Positions 1 through 10,817 are shown, counted from the stretch's first letter. The stretch is DNA of 64,000 nucleotides from Bubalus kerabau (GCF_029407905.1 NC_073626.1:83169482-83233481), one strand, 5' to 3'. Notes: generated by a model not told the origin, from the sequence alone. Numbers and translations: made by a program.

Positions 1-1416
1 GACAGAGTTCTGTCCCGGGAAGGGAGTCTTAAAAAGAGAGAAGTTTCCAAACCCCAGGAAACCTTCTCACTGCCGAATCTGTGCCGAGCTTTGGAAGCAC
101 AGAGGGCAACGTAACAGGGAGAAAAAAAATAAATAAACAATAAAAAATCGCAGATTGCGAGCCCTACGGTAACTCCCCCAGCGGAGAAGCAGCGCAGATG
201 CCTGAACACGCCATTAGCAAGCGGGGGCTGGGCAGGGAAGCGCGGCGCGGGCTGCGTCGCTTAGAGTAAGAATCTGGCTCGAATGTCCTGAGCGCTATCT
301 GAGCGAAATAATTTGGGCTAGCAAACCAGACTGTGGGATATCTACCACGCGAAAAGCCAGCCCTAACCTAAGACACCTCCAGGCCCGCGCACGGAACAAA
401 GAACTGAACAGAGATAGCCGGCTGCAGACCTTCCCCCTCCGGCGACAGGCAGCCAGAGCCGGAAGGGGGCAATCGCAGCCTCAGAGAGACACTATCTATA
501 AAACTGTAAGCAGGCTTCTTTGCTAACTAAAACTTCTTGGGGGTCTGGACGGTCAACAGCTGCCTGAGAAGGTGCGCCAGTTTTACACCCAGATAACCGA
601 GTGGCGGGGAGGCGATAAGTCGCAGCATTGGCGCTCGCCAAACACCTCATCACCTGAGCTGCTCGGACCTGGGAAGAGCACAAAATGTAGGCCCAACCGA
701 GTCTGCGCCTCTGAGGACTACCCGAGTGCCTGAACCTGAGCGGCTTGGACCTGGGAGCTCAGCCCAGGGCCGGCCTCTGATTGTTCCCGCAGGAACAACC
801 TAGAGCCCAAGCAGTGTGGGCAGGGAGGCTACACGCGCCGTGAGCAGGGGCAGACCCAGTGTGGCTGAGGCACTGCTAGCGCACGCCAATGTTATTTGTT
901 TGCAACATCCCTCCCTCCCTCGCCACGGTGTGACTGAACAAGTGAGCCTAAAAAAAAAAAAAAAAAAAGTGTCCTCCACCGTCCCCTTTGTGTCAGGGCG
1001 GAAACCAGACACTGAAGAGACCAGCAAACAGAAGAAGCTATAACAGAGGGAAACACCTTGGAAGCTGCAGGCCATAGATTAAAACCCTGTGGTTACTACG
1101 GACTACATAGAAAGGGGCCTATAGATCTTGAGAAATGTAAGTCGGACCAAGGAATTAGCCAAAAATGAACTGAACCCACAATACTCACAACAAAACCAGA
1201 GAAAGACCTAGATTTTTACTATTTTTGCGATCAATCTTTCTTTCTTTTTTTTAATTTTTTTTTTAAAAATTTTAAGTCCTCTATTGTCCTTTATTTTCAC
1301 TTTTATAACCTATTACTTTGCAAAAAAAAAAAAAGACCCTATTTTTTTTCTTCTTCAGCAAACTTGGTATATATATTTTATAATTTTTTGACTGTGCTTT
1401 TTCTTTTTCTTCTTTT

Positions 1417-1663
1417 CTTTAACATTGTATTTTTGAAATTCCAAACTCTACTTTAGATTTTTAATTTTTGCTTTTTGGTATTAGTTATCAATTTTGTACC
1501 TGTAGTTTCTTTATAATTTTCACAACCTTGTTTGCTTTTCTTTGTTCGTTTTTTCTCTCTTTCTTTTCCTTCTTCTTTTCATTAACATTGTATTTTTGAA
1601 ATTCCAAACTCTACACTAGATTTTTAATTTTTGCTTTTATGTATTTGTTACCAATTTTGTACC
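1417..1663 (+). repeat. T-rich direct duplication in L1 5'UTR
   Basis: Two blocks of about 84 bp, 1417-1500 and 1581-1663, share the string 'aacattgtatttttgaaatt' and continue in parallel through 'gatttttaatttttgctttt' to 'ttttgtacct'. They are separated by about 80 bp of T-rich sequence. This is an internal duplication of the L1 5'UTR. Confidence 0.8.
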
Positions 1664-1689
1664 TTTAAGAACCCAATCTTCAGGACCCA

Positions 1690-2130
1690 TTTTTCACTAG
1701 GGAGCGAGATTACTGGCTTGACTGCTCTCTCTCCCTTTGGACTTTCCGTTTTCTCCACCAGGTCGCCTGTATCTCCTCCCTAACCCCTCTCTACTCTACC
1801 CAACTCTGTGAATTTCTGTGTGTTCCAGACGGTGGAGAACACTTAGGGAACTAATTACTGGCTGGATCTGTCTCCCTCCTTTTCATTTCCCCCTTTTATC
1901 CTTCTGGCCACCTCTGTCTCCTTCCTCCTTCTCTTCTCTGTATAACTCCGTGAACATCTCTGAGCAGTCCAGTTGTGGAGTGCACATAAGGAAGTGACTA
2001 CTGGCTAGCCCACTCTCTCCACTATTGATCCCACCTCATCTCATTTGGGTCACCTCTAACTCCCTCCTCCCTCTTCTCTTCTCCATGTAACGCTGTGAAC
2101 CTCTCTGAGTGACCCTCACAGTAGAGAAAC
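1690..2130 (+). repeat. Three imperfect ~140 bp tandem units in L1 5'UTR
   Basis: Units begin near 1696, 1841 and 1986. Each has a 'gga(g/a)...ctactggct' type start, a CT-rich middle and a 'ctccctcctccctctt' or similar tract followed by 'taac..tgtgaa'. They resemble the tandem monomers of other mammalian L1 promoters but are strongly diverged. Unit borders are approximate. Confidence 0.55.
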
Positions 2131-2659
2131 TTCTCATCTTTAACGTAGATGTTTTATCAATGGTGCTGTATAGAAGGAGAAGTTTTGAAACTACTGTAAA
2201 AATAAGACTGATAACTGGAAGTAGGAGGCTTAAGTCCAAACCCTGACTCCAGGGAACTCCTGACTCTAAGGAACATGAATTGACAGGAGCTCATCAAATG
2301 CCTCCATACCGACACTGAAGCCAAGCACCACTCAAAGGCCAATAAGTTCCAGGGCAAGACATACCAAGCAAATTCTCCAGCAACAAAGGAACACAGCCCT
2401 GAGCTTCAAGATACAGGCTGCCCAAAGTCACCCCAAAACCATAGACATCTCATAACTCATTACTGGACATTTCATTACACTCCAGAGAGAAGAAATGCAG
2501 CTCCATCCACCAGCACATCGACACAAGCTTCCCTAACCAGGAAACCTTGACAAGCCACCTGTACAAACCCACACACAGTGAGGAAACGCCAAAATAAAGA
2601 GAACTCCACAAACTGCCAGAATACAGAAAGGACACCCCAAACTCAGCAATTTAAACAAG

Positions 2660-3586
2660 ATGAAGAGACAGAGGAATAGCCAGCAGATAAAGGAACAGGA
2701 TAAATGCCCACCAAACGAAACAAAAGAGGAAGAGATAGGGAATCTACCTGATAAAGAATTCCGAATAATGATAGTGAAATTGATCCAAAATCTTGAAATT
2801 AAAATGGAATCACAGATAAATAGCCTGGAGGCAAGGATTGAGAAGATGCAAGAAAGGTTTAACAAGGACTTAGAAGAAATAAAAAAGAGTCAATATATAA
2901 TGAATAATGCAATAAGTGAAATTAAAAACACTCTGGAGGCAACAAATAGTAGAATAACAGAGGCAGAAGATAGGATTAGTGAATTAGAAGATAGAATGGT
3001 AGAAATAAATGAATCAGAGAGGATAAAAGAAAAACGAATTAAAAGAAATGAGGACAATCTCAGAGACCTCCAGGACAATATTAAATGCTATAACATTCGA
3101 ATCATAGGGGTCCCAGAAGAAGAAGACAAAAAGAAAGACCATGAGAAAATACTTCAGGAGATAATAGTTGAAAACTTCCCTAAAATGGGGAAGGAAATAA
3201 TCACCCAAGACCAAGAAACCCAGAGAGTCCCAAACAGGATAAACCCAAGGCGAAACACCCCAAGACACATAGTAATCAAATTAACAAAGATCAAACACAA
3301 AGAACAAATATTAAAAGCAGCAAGGGAAAAACAACAAATAACACACAAGGGAATACCCATAAGGATAACAGCTGATCTATCAATAGAAACTCTTCAAGCC
3401 AGGAGGAAATGGCAAGACACACTTAAAATGATGAAAGAAAATAACCTACAGCCCAGATTATTGTACCCAGCAAGGATCTCATTCAAATATGAGGGAGAAA
3501 TCAAAAGCTTTTCAGACAAGCAAAAGCTGAGAGAATTCTGCACCACCAAACCAGCTCTCCAACAAATACTAAAGGATATTCTCTAG
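2660..3586 (+). CDS. L1 ORF1 protein (nucleic-acid chaperone), intact 308-codon frame
   Basis: L1 ORF1p binds L1 RNA as a trimer and is needed with ORF2p to form the retrotransposition RNP. The frame is uninterrupted at 308 residues; the human protein is 338. After a charged N-terminus, residues about 38-143 form a heptad-rich coiled coil containing 'RITEAEDRISELEDRM'. Residues about 144-224 match the RRM-like domain, with 'NIRIIGVPEEED' as its first strand. Residues about 225-308 match the C-terminal domain, with 'THKGIPIRITADLS' and 'ARRKWQ'. The start is the first ATG after the 5'UTR and aligns with the matching ATG of copy 2. It is the only complete transposon frame in the window. Whether it is expressed cannot be judged. 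Confidence 0.93.
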   Translation: MKRQRNSQQIKEQDKCPPNETKEEEIGNLPDKEFRIMIVKLIQNLEIKMESQINSLEARIEKMQERFNKDLEEIKKSQYIMNNAISEIKNTLEATNSRITEAEDRISELEDRMVEINESERIKEKRIKRNEDNLRDLQDNIKCYNIRIIGVPEEEDKKKDHEKILQEIIVENFPKMGKEIITQDQETQRVPNRINPRRNTPRHIVIKLTKIKHKEQILKAAREKQQITHKGIPIRITADLSIETLQARRKWQDTLKMMKENNLQPRLLYPARISFKYEGEIKSFSDKQKLREFCTTKPALQQILKDIL

Positions 3587-3637
3587 ATAGGAAACACAAA
3601 AACGGTGTATAAACTCGAACCCAAAACAATAAAGTAA

Positions 3638-6600
3638 ATGGCAACGGGATCATACTTACCAGTAATTACCTTAAACATAAATGGGTTGAATGCCCCAACC
3701 AAAACACAAAGACTGGCGGAATGGATACAAAAACAAGACCCCTACATATGTTGTCTACAAGAGACCCACCTCAAAACAGGGGACACATACAGACTGAAAG
3801 TGAAGGGCTGGAAAAAGATTTTCCATGCAAATAGGGACCAAAAGAAAGCAGGAGTAGCAATACTCATATCAGATAAAATAGACTTTAAAACAAAGGCTGT
3901 GAAAAGAGACAAAGAAGGTCACTACATAATGATCAAAGGATCAATCCAAGAAGAAGATATAACAATTATAAATATATATGCACCCAACACGGGAGCACCG
4001 CAGTATGTAAGACAAATACTAACAAGTATGAAAGGAGAAATTAACAATAACACAATAATAGTGGGAGACTTTAATACCCCACTCACACCTATGGATAGAT
4101 GAACTAAACAGAAAATTAACAAGGAAACACAAACTTTAAACGATACAATAGACCAGTTAGACCTAATTGATATCTATAGGACATTTCATCCCAAAACAAT
4201 GAATTTCACTTTTTTCTCAAGTGCACATGGAACCTTCTCCAGGATAGATCACATCCTGGGCCATAAAGCTAGCCTTGGTAAATTCAAAAAAATAGAAATA
4301 ATTCCAAGCATCTTTTCTGACCACAATGCAGTAAGAGTAGATCTCAATTACAGGAGAAAAACTATTAAAAATTCCAACATATGGAGGCTGAACAACACGC
4401 TGCTGAATAACAAACAAATCACAGAAGAAATCAAAAAAGAAATCAAAATTTGCATAGAAACGAATGAAAATGAAAACACAACAACCCAAAACCTGTGAGA
4501 CACAGTAAAAGCAGTCCTAAGGGGAAAGTTCATAGCAATACAGGCACACCTCAAGAAACAAGAAAAAAGTCAAATAAATAACCTAACTCTACACCTAAAG
4601 CAACTAGAAAAGGAAGAAATGAAGAACCCCAGGGTTAGTAAAAGGAAAGAAATCTTAAAACTTAGAGCAGAAATAAATGCAAAAGAAACAAAAGAGATCA
4701 TAGCAAAAATCAACAAAACCAAAAGCTGGTTTTTTGAAAGGATAAATAAAATTGACAAACCATTAGCCAGACTCATCAAGAAACAAAGGGAGAAAAATCA
4801 AATCAATAAAATTAGAAATGAAAATGGAGAGATCACAACAGCCAACACAGAAATACAAAGGATCATAAGAGAGTACTATCAACAATTATATGCCAATAAA
4901 ATGGACAACGTGGAAGAAATGGACAAATTCTTAGAAAAGTACAACTTTCCAAAACTCAACCAGGAAGAAATAGAAAATCTTAACAGACCCATCACAAGCA
5001 CAGAAATTGAAACTGTAATCAAAAATCTTCCAGCAAACAAAAGCCCAGGTCCAGACGGCTTCACAGCTGAATTCTACCAAAAATTTAGAGAAGAGCTAAC
5101 ACCTATCCTGCTCAAACTCTTCCAGAAAATTGCAGAGGATGGTAAACTTCCAAACTCATCCTATGAGGCCACCATCACCCTAATACCAAAACCTGACAAA
5201 GATCCCACAAAAAAAGAAAACTACAGGCCAATATCACTGATGAACATAGATGCAAAAATCCTTAACAAAATTCTAGCAATCAGAATCCAACAACACATTA
5301 AAAAGATCATACACCATGACCAAGTGGGCTTTATCCCAGGGATGCAAGGATTCTTCAATATCCGCAAATCAATCAATGTAATACACCACATTAACAAATT
5401 GAAAAATAAAAACCATATGATTATCTCAATAGATGCAGAGAAAGCCTTTGACAAAATTCAACATCCATTTATGATAAAAACCCTCCAGAAAGCAGGCATA
5501 GAAGGAACATACCTCAACATAATAAAAGCTATATATGACAAACCCACAGCAAACATTATCCTCAATGGTGAAAAATTGAAAGCATTTCCTCTAAAGTCAG
5601 GAACAAGACAAGGGTGCCCACTTTCACCATTACTATTCAACATAGTTTTGGAAGTTTTGGCCACAGCAATCAGAGCAGAAAAAGAAATAAAAGGAATCCA
5701 ATTTGGAAAAGAAGAAGTAAAGCTCTCACTATTTGCAGACAACATGATCCTCTACATATAAAACCCTAAAGACTCCACCAGAAAATTACTAGAACTAACC
5801 AATGACTATAGTAAAGTTGCAGGATATAAAATCAACACACAGAAATCCCTTGCATTCCTATACACTAATAATGAGAAAACAGAAAGAGAAATTAAGGAAA
5901 CAATTCCATTCACCATTGCAACGGAAAGAATAAAATACTTAGGAATATGTCTACCTAAAGAAACTAAAGACCTATATATAGAAAACTATAAAACACTGGT
6001 GAAAGAAATCAAAGAGGACACTAACAGATGGAGAAATATACCATGTTCATGGATTGGAAGAATCAATATAGTGAAAATGAGTATACTACCCAAAGCAATC
6101 TATAGATTCAATGCAATCCCTATCAAGCTACCAACAGCATTCTTCACAGAGCTAGAACAAATAATTTCACAATTTGTATGGAAAAACAAAAAACCTCGAA
6201 TAGCCAAAGCGATCTTGAGAAAGAAGAATGGAACTGGAGGAATCAACCTACCTGACTTCAGGCTCTACTACAAAGCCACAGTTATCAAGACAGTATGGTA
6301 CTGGCACAAAGACAGAAATATAGATCAATGGAACAAAATAGAAAGCCAAGAGATAAATCCATGCACATATGGACACCTTATCTTCGACAAAGGAGGCAAG
6401 AATATACAATGGATTAAAGACAATCTCTTTAACAAGTGGTTTTGGGAAATCTGGTCAACCACTTGTAAAAGAATGAAACTAGAACACTTTCTAACACCAT
6501 ACACAAAAATAAACTCAAAATGGATTAAAGATCTCAACCTAAGACCAGAAACTATAAAACTCCTAGAGGAGAACATAGGCAAACACTCTCTGACATACAT

Positions 6601-7455
6601 CGCAGCAGGATCCTCTATGACCCACCTCCCAGAATATTGGAAATAAAAGCAAAAATAAACAAATGGGACCTAATTAACCTTAAAAGCTTCTGCACATCAA
6701 AGGAAACTATTAGCAAGGTGAAAAGACAGCCTTCAGAATGGGAGAAGATAATAGCAAATGAAGCAACTGACAAACAACTCATCTCGAGAATATACAAGCA
6801 ACTCCTACAGCTCAACTCCAGAAAAATAAATGACCCAATCAAAAAATGGGCCAAAGAACTAAATAGACATTTCTCCAAAGAAGATATACAGATGGCTAAC
6901 AAACACATGAAAAGATGCTCAACATCACTCATTATCAGAGAAATACAAATCAAAACCACTATGAGGTACCATTTCACACCAGTCAGAATGGCTGCGATCC
7001 AAAAGTCTACAAGCAATAAATGCTGGAGAGGGTGTGGAGAAAAGGGAACCCTCTTACACTGTTGGTGGGAATGCAAACTAGTACAGCCACTATGGAGAAC
7101 AGTGTGGAGTTTCCTTAAAAAACTGGAAACAGAACTGCTTTATGATCCAGCAATCCCACTGCTGGGCATACACACTGAGGAAACCAGAAGGGAAAGAGAC
7201 ACGTGTACCCCAATGTTCATCGCAGCACTGTGTATAATAGCCAGGACATGGAAGCAACCTAGATGTCCATCAGCAGATGAATGGATAAGAAAGCAGTGGT
7301 ACATATACACAATGGAGTATTACTCAGCCATTAAAAAGAATACATTTGAATCAGTTCCAATGGGGTGGATGAAACTGGAGCCTATTATACAGAGTGAAGT
7401 AAGCCAGAAAGAAAAACACCAATACAGTATACTAATGCATATATATGGAATTTAG
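3638..7455 (+). pseudogene. L1 ORF2 (endonuclease/reverse transcriptase), disabled
   Basis: ORF2p nicks target DNA and reverse-transcribes L1 RNA. The aligned length is about 1273 codons, close to normal. The apurinic-type endonuclease is recognisable ('QETHL', 'VGDFNTPL', 'RIDHILG', 'FSDHNAV'), as are RT motifs ('SPGPDGF', 'SIDAEKAFDKIQ', 'GTRQGCPLSPLLFN') and the C-terminal Cys/His segment ('CWRGCGEKGTLLHCWWEC'). Lesions are: TGA at 4100-4102 (Ser codon in copy 2); TGA at 4496-4498 (from Trp TGG); the catalytic FADD as FADN, codon AAC at 5741-5743; TAA at 5759-5761; and loss of one A near 6581-6583 that shifts the frame. From there frame 1 is open to the normal terminus at 7455. Confidence 0.95.
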
Positions 7456-7822
7456 AAAGATGGTAACAATAACCCTGTGTACGAGACAGCAAAAGAGACA
7501 TTGATGTATAGAACAGTCTTATGGACTCTGTGGGAGAGGGAGAGGGTGGGAAGATTTGGGAGAATGGCATTGAAACATGTAAAATATCATGTATGAAACG
7601 AGTTGCCAGTCCAGGATCAATGCACGATACTGGATGCTTGGGGCTGGTGCACTGGGACGACCCAGGGGGATGGTGTGGGGAGGGAGGAGGGAGGAGGGTT
7701 CAGGATGGGGAACACATGTATACCTGTGGCGGATTCATTTTGATATTTGGCAAAACTAATACAATTATGGAAAATTTTAAAATAAAATAAAATTAAAAAA
7801 AAATAAAAATAAAATAAAATAT
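7456..7822 (+). other. L1 copy 1 3'UTR and A-rich tail
   Basis: This holds the typical bovine L1 3'UTR with a G-rich block at 7660-7700, then 'ggattcattttgatatttgg'. It ends in an A-rich tail of AAAAT-type units from about 7770 to 7822. The same 3'UTR recurs in the other L1 ends in this window. Confidence 0.9.
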
Positions 7823-8371
7823 CTTTCACATAGGAATTTAATAAGTACTTGTAGAAAAATGTATCACTATTGTCAAACCCTCAAGTATTTCAACATGCCA
7901 TTCTATTTGTGGTGCTTCTAAATACTTGAATCTTGATTTATATATGGGAATTTTCAGAGGCTGAGATGAATATATAAGCCATCATTTGCCCTATTTTGAA
8001 AATTTTATTCTTTATTTATGAATAAATTATAGCATCTATTTATGAATCAGCTAAATCATTTATTCTGTTCACATACACACACAAAGACTGTCTGGGCTAA
8101 TTTTGCTTGAACTTTTCTTATAAGAATTTCAGTCTTTTCCTTGGTCTATTAGATTCATCAAACCTGCTTTTCAAGTTAGTTGTGTCAATTCATAAGCAAC
8201 ACAGGAGGTTTGGATTTTGGTTTAGATTGGTTTGTGTGTGGATATTTCTTCCTTTTTTTGTTTTTCCACAAAGCTATAGGGTAGATTTTTATATAGTTTT
8301 TTCGAAAGTTAAAGGTGCTTATGGTTAAAAAGAGAGAGAGAGAGATCTCCTCTAGGTTCCCTATCCCTGGT
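7823..8371. other. Interspersed non-coding DNA
   Basis: This AT-rich single-copy-looking sequence has a short (GA)n run at 8330-8345. I recognise no gene, RNA or repeat family in it. Confidence 0.5.
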
Positions 8372-9024
8372 TGTATTAGTTTTCCAGGGCTGCCATAACA
8401 AATGGGGTGGCTTAAAACAACAGAAACTCAGTGCTTCACAGTTCTTGAAGACAGAAGCCTAAAATCAACATGTAAGCAGAGCCATGCTTCCTCTGAAATA
8501 TGTGAGGAAAAAATCTTTCCTTTCCTCGTATCTTCTAGCAATGGCTGTAATCCTTGGCATTCCTTGGTTTGCAGCTGCATCACCCTATTCTCTGCCTCTG
8601 TTATCACATAGCATCACCCTGTGTGTCTGTGTCTTCACATGGTGCTTTTCTCTTCTTAAAAGAATACCAGACATATTGAATTGTGTGCATGTGTGCTCAG
8701 TTACTCAGTCATGCCCAACTCTTTGCGACCCTATGGAATATAGCCCATCAGGCTCCTCTGTCCATGGAATTTTATAGGCAAAAATACTGGAGTGGGTTGC
8801 CACTTCTTACTCCAGGGGATCTTCCTGACCTGGGGATCAAACCCATATCTCTTGCATCTCCTGCTTTGTCAGGTGGATTCTTTACCATTGCACCACAAAA
8901 GACCTCAACCTGATTATATCCTCCAAATCCCTACTCCCATGTAAGATCACATTTATAGGTAGAAGGGTTAGAAACTCAACACATTGAGGGTGGGGGCAGG
9001 GGAGATATAATTCAAATCATAACA
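8372..9024 (-). mobile_element. MLT1/MaLR-like LTR, interrupted by a SINE
   Basis: In reverse orientation the sequence shows the familiar terminal block 'ccagggctgccataacaaa', then 'ggtggcttaaaacaacagaa' and 'ttcacagttcttgaagacag'. After the SINE at 8682-8896 it resumes with a 'tcctccaaatccc' and 'aattcaaatcataacaca' end. This matches the layout of old mammalian-apparent LTRs of the MLT1 group, and no internal region is attached. The subfamily is uncertain. Confidence 0.6.
8682..8896 (-). mobile_element. Bov-tA SINE inserted in the MLT1-like LTR
   Basis: In reverse complement it has a tRNA-like head at the right ('ggttcgatcc'-type B-box, degraded), then the Bov-A block with 'ccactccagtatt..gcc' and the 'agagttg' region at the left. 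I found no clear target-site duplication. Its position splits the older LTR. Confidence 0.85.
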
Positions 9025-9183
9025 CATAAAGGTGTCCAGGACAGGCCACTGTGGCATAAAAATTATTTTAAATCGAAGGGCATTTGAATTCCTAAAATCT
9101 CTTATCTGCCTAAAAGCAGAGGGTCTCAAAAGAACTCAGAAGCAACTCCTCATAAATCCCTTCCCAATAGCAATCCTAACACT

Positions 9184-9385
9184 GCATGCATGTATGCTAA
9201 GTCGCTTCAGTCATGTCTGGCTCTTTGTGACCACTCTATGGACTGTAGCCTGCCAAGCTTCCCTGTTCATAGGATTCTCCAGGCAAGAATACTGGAGTGG
9301 GTTGCTGTGCCATCTTTCAGAGGATCTTCCCAACCCAGGAATTGAACCTAAGTCTCTTAAGTCTCCTGCATTAGAGATAATTCAC
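9184..9385 (-). mobile_element. Bov-tA SINE
   Basis: A reverse-oriented Bov-tA: 'gctaagtcgcttcagtcatg' at the left, 'gcaagaatactggagtgggt' in the middle, and a tRNA-derived head ('ccaggaattgaacc') at the right. It is diverged, and its borders are within about 10 bp. Confidence 0.88.
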
Positions 9386-9569
9386 TCTAAAATGAGAAGG
9401 CATCACCACACCCAAACAGACATTGTCTCAGAACCATCATATCTCCCATCTACTTCCCTAAGGCTCATTTATCTTTCCTAAAAGTCATTTGCTTTCCTAT
9501 CAGTGCACTTCTCCCATTCCCTGTCACCTGTTAAAATGGTATACAAGTCCCATATTCTAACCATCCCTT

Positions 9570-9747
9570 TGAATCACATTTTTATTTATTTTTTTTTGCA
9601 TTTATTTTTTAAGATTTATTTATTTTTAATTAAAAGATAATTTCTCTACAGAATTTTGTTGTTTTCTGTCAAACCTCAACATGAATCAGCCATAGGTATA
9701 CATATGTTCCCTCCCTCTTGAACCTCCTTCCATGAATCACATTTTTA
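9570..9747 (-). mobile_element. Short 5'-truncated L1 3' end with 15 bp target-site duplication
   Basis: About 148 bp (9585-9732) of an L1 3'UTR lies in reverse orientation: a T-rich tail, then 'caacatgaatcagccatagg' and 'ctccctcttgaacctcc'. The direct repeats 'tgaatcacattttta' at 9570-9584 and 9733-9747 are identical, so the insertion borders are exact. It is an older bovine L1 3'UTR type than copy 1. Confidence 0.88.
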
Positions 9748-10715
9748 AATAAACTTCCATATGTATGGATATGGTTAATTAAACCTGTTTTCCCTTCCTG
9801 TCTTCTCTGTCTTTTGTTAATTTAATTTGCAAGCTCCTCAAAATAGAATCCAAGGGAAAAGAGAAAAGGGTCTTCTACTGACATAGTGGTAAACTCAATA
9901 TATGCTTAATGATGAACTATCTGGAATTTTTCCCTACACACCTGCCGGTCTTGCTCCAGGACTTCTAAATCTAGGTGTGGTAGTACCAACATCTATTCTA
10001 CATAATGTTGAGATGAGCCTGGTAAAAAGTGGAGGTTATCTGATAGTTTTGAAAATATTAGACATTTCTGGTATATACCAAGTGAACAGAACACTAGGAG
10101 AAACAGATGACAAATAAACCCAAACAAAATCTGGGAATACCACACAGTCATTTAGCAGTAAAAGGGCTGTGTGTGGTTAATTCAGGCACAGCCTGATTAA
10201 ACCTAAGTTGTTTAATCTCTATTCTAAAATCTTTCCAAGAAAGTAAGAAGACTCATTTTTAGATAGATTCACCATTACTCCTTCAGAATAATCTAGCAGC
10301 AGCTGGGATTACAGAACATCTCTTCAAAGCTAATGACCACTTCTGGTAAGTTTCCTGGAAAAGCTCCAGGGTGCCTAGAGGCAACAAATCGGCCTGTTGG
10401 CCTTTACATTAAGCTAGTAAGTGAAAAGAGGAGAAAAGAATGAAGACATGGTATGTCAGCGGCATTCGGAGAACACGCCATAGCACTATTATTTTTGTCA
10501 TGTTACTAATACAGACTTATGCAATGTAAGAACATACAGGGCCCCCTGACCCTGACCCTTTGCAAATATCTCACTAACACTATAACGTATGAGATATGAG
10601 ATGCATTTAACCTTTGAAAATAGATATAGCTATAAATAAACATCAGTCCTTCTAGTTTCCATTTTATTAAAATTTGGACATTTAACAAATTCAAACAAAG
10701 TCCATCTGGCTCAAT
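9748..10715. other. Non-repetitive-looking DNA
   Basis: I see no recognised gene, SINE or LINE. A 71-codon open frame at 9902-10117 has no protein-like features and no splice or family match that I recognise. Confidence 0.5.
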
Positions 10716-10778
10716 GTCAGGGGTGAGAGGTGGAAGGGAGGTTCAAGAGGGAAGGGAAATATGTATACTTATTGCTGA
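10716..10778 (+). mobile_element. Older L1 3'UTR, left part (host of the BovB/L1 nest)
   Basis: The string 'ggtggaagggaggttcaaga' followed by 'atatgtatacttattgctga' is the end of a bovine L1 3'UTR. Its continuation 'ggctgatttatgttgatgta' is found only after the nested elements, at 17311 onwards. The 7 bp 'ttgctga' (10772-10778) and 'tggctga' (17311-17317) look like the duplication made by the BovB insertion. Confidence 0.7.
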
Positions 10779-10817
10779 AAGTTATGACCAACCTAGAAAG
10801 CATATTAAAAAGCAGAG
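10779..10817 (+). mobile_element. BovB 3' part, left piece of the copy split by L1 copy 2
   Basis: 'aaagttatgaccaacctaga' followed by 'agcatattaaaaagcagag' is BovB pol C-terminal coding sequence. It continues at 16829, on the far side of L1 copy 2. The BovB is 5'-truncated at about 10779. Confidence 0.85.
10806..10817 (+). repeat. Left target-site duplication of L1 copy 2
   Basis: 'taaaaagcagag' here is repeated exactly at 16817-16828, which fixes the limits of the inserted L1 plus its transduced tail at 10818-16816. Confidence 0.92.

Larger units (their letters stand above)
1..2659 (+). promoter_or_regulatory. L1 copy 1 5'UTR / internal promoter region (partial)
   Basis: L1 5'UTRs carry an internal RNA polymerase II promoter. 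Bases 1-800 are CpG- and GC-rich. An A-run lies at 950-968, and 1210-1680 is extremely T-rich. Bases 1417-1500 and 1581-1663 are near-identical copies of one T-rich block. From about 1690 to 2130 there are three diverged units of about 140 bp, each with an 'actggct' motif, a pyrimidine tract and a 'gtgaa..tctgtg/tctctgag' motif. Short open frames here show no recognised protein. No start site or factor site can be placed from sequence alone. Confidence 0.75.
1..7822 (+). mobile_element. L1 (L1-BT type) copy 1, near full length, 5' end outside window
   Basis: This is a LINE-1 retrotransposon in sense orientation. The order is a GC-rich then pyrimidine-rich 5'UTR (1-2659), ORF1 (2660-3586), a 51 bp inter-ORF spacer, ORF2 (3638-7455), 3'UTR (7456-about 7770) and an A-rich tail ending near 7822. 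The true 5' end, and so the left target-site duplication, lies upstream of base 1. ORF1 is open throughout. ORF2 has three in-frame stops, one frameshift and a changed catalytic residue, so the copy cannot move by itself. The L1-BT name rests on recognised sequence and on similarity to the other bovine-type L1s in this window. Confidence 0.95.

Noticed and set aside
800..1075. 91-codon antisense frame in the L1 5'UTR as an ORF0-like gene
   Set aside because: Primate L1 ORF0 is antisense in the 5'UTR, but this frame has a homopolymer Phe run from the A-tract and no resemblance I recognise. Position alone is not evidence.
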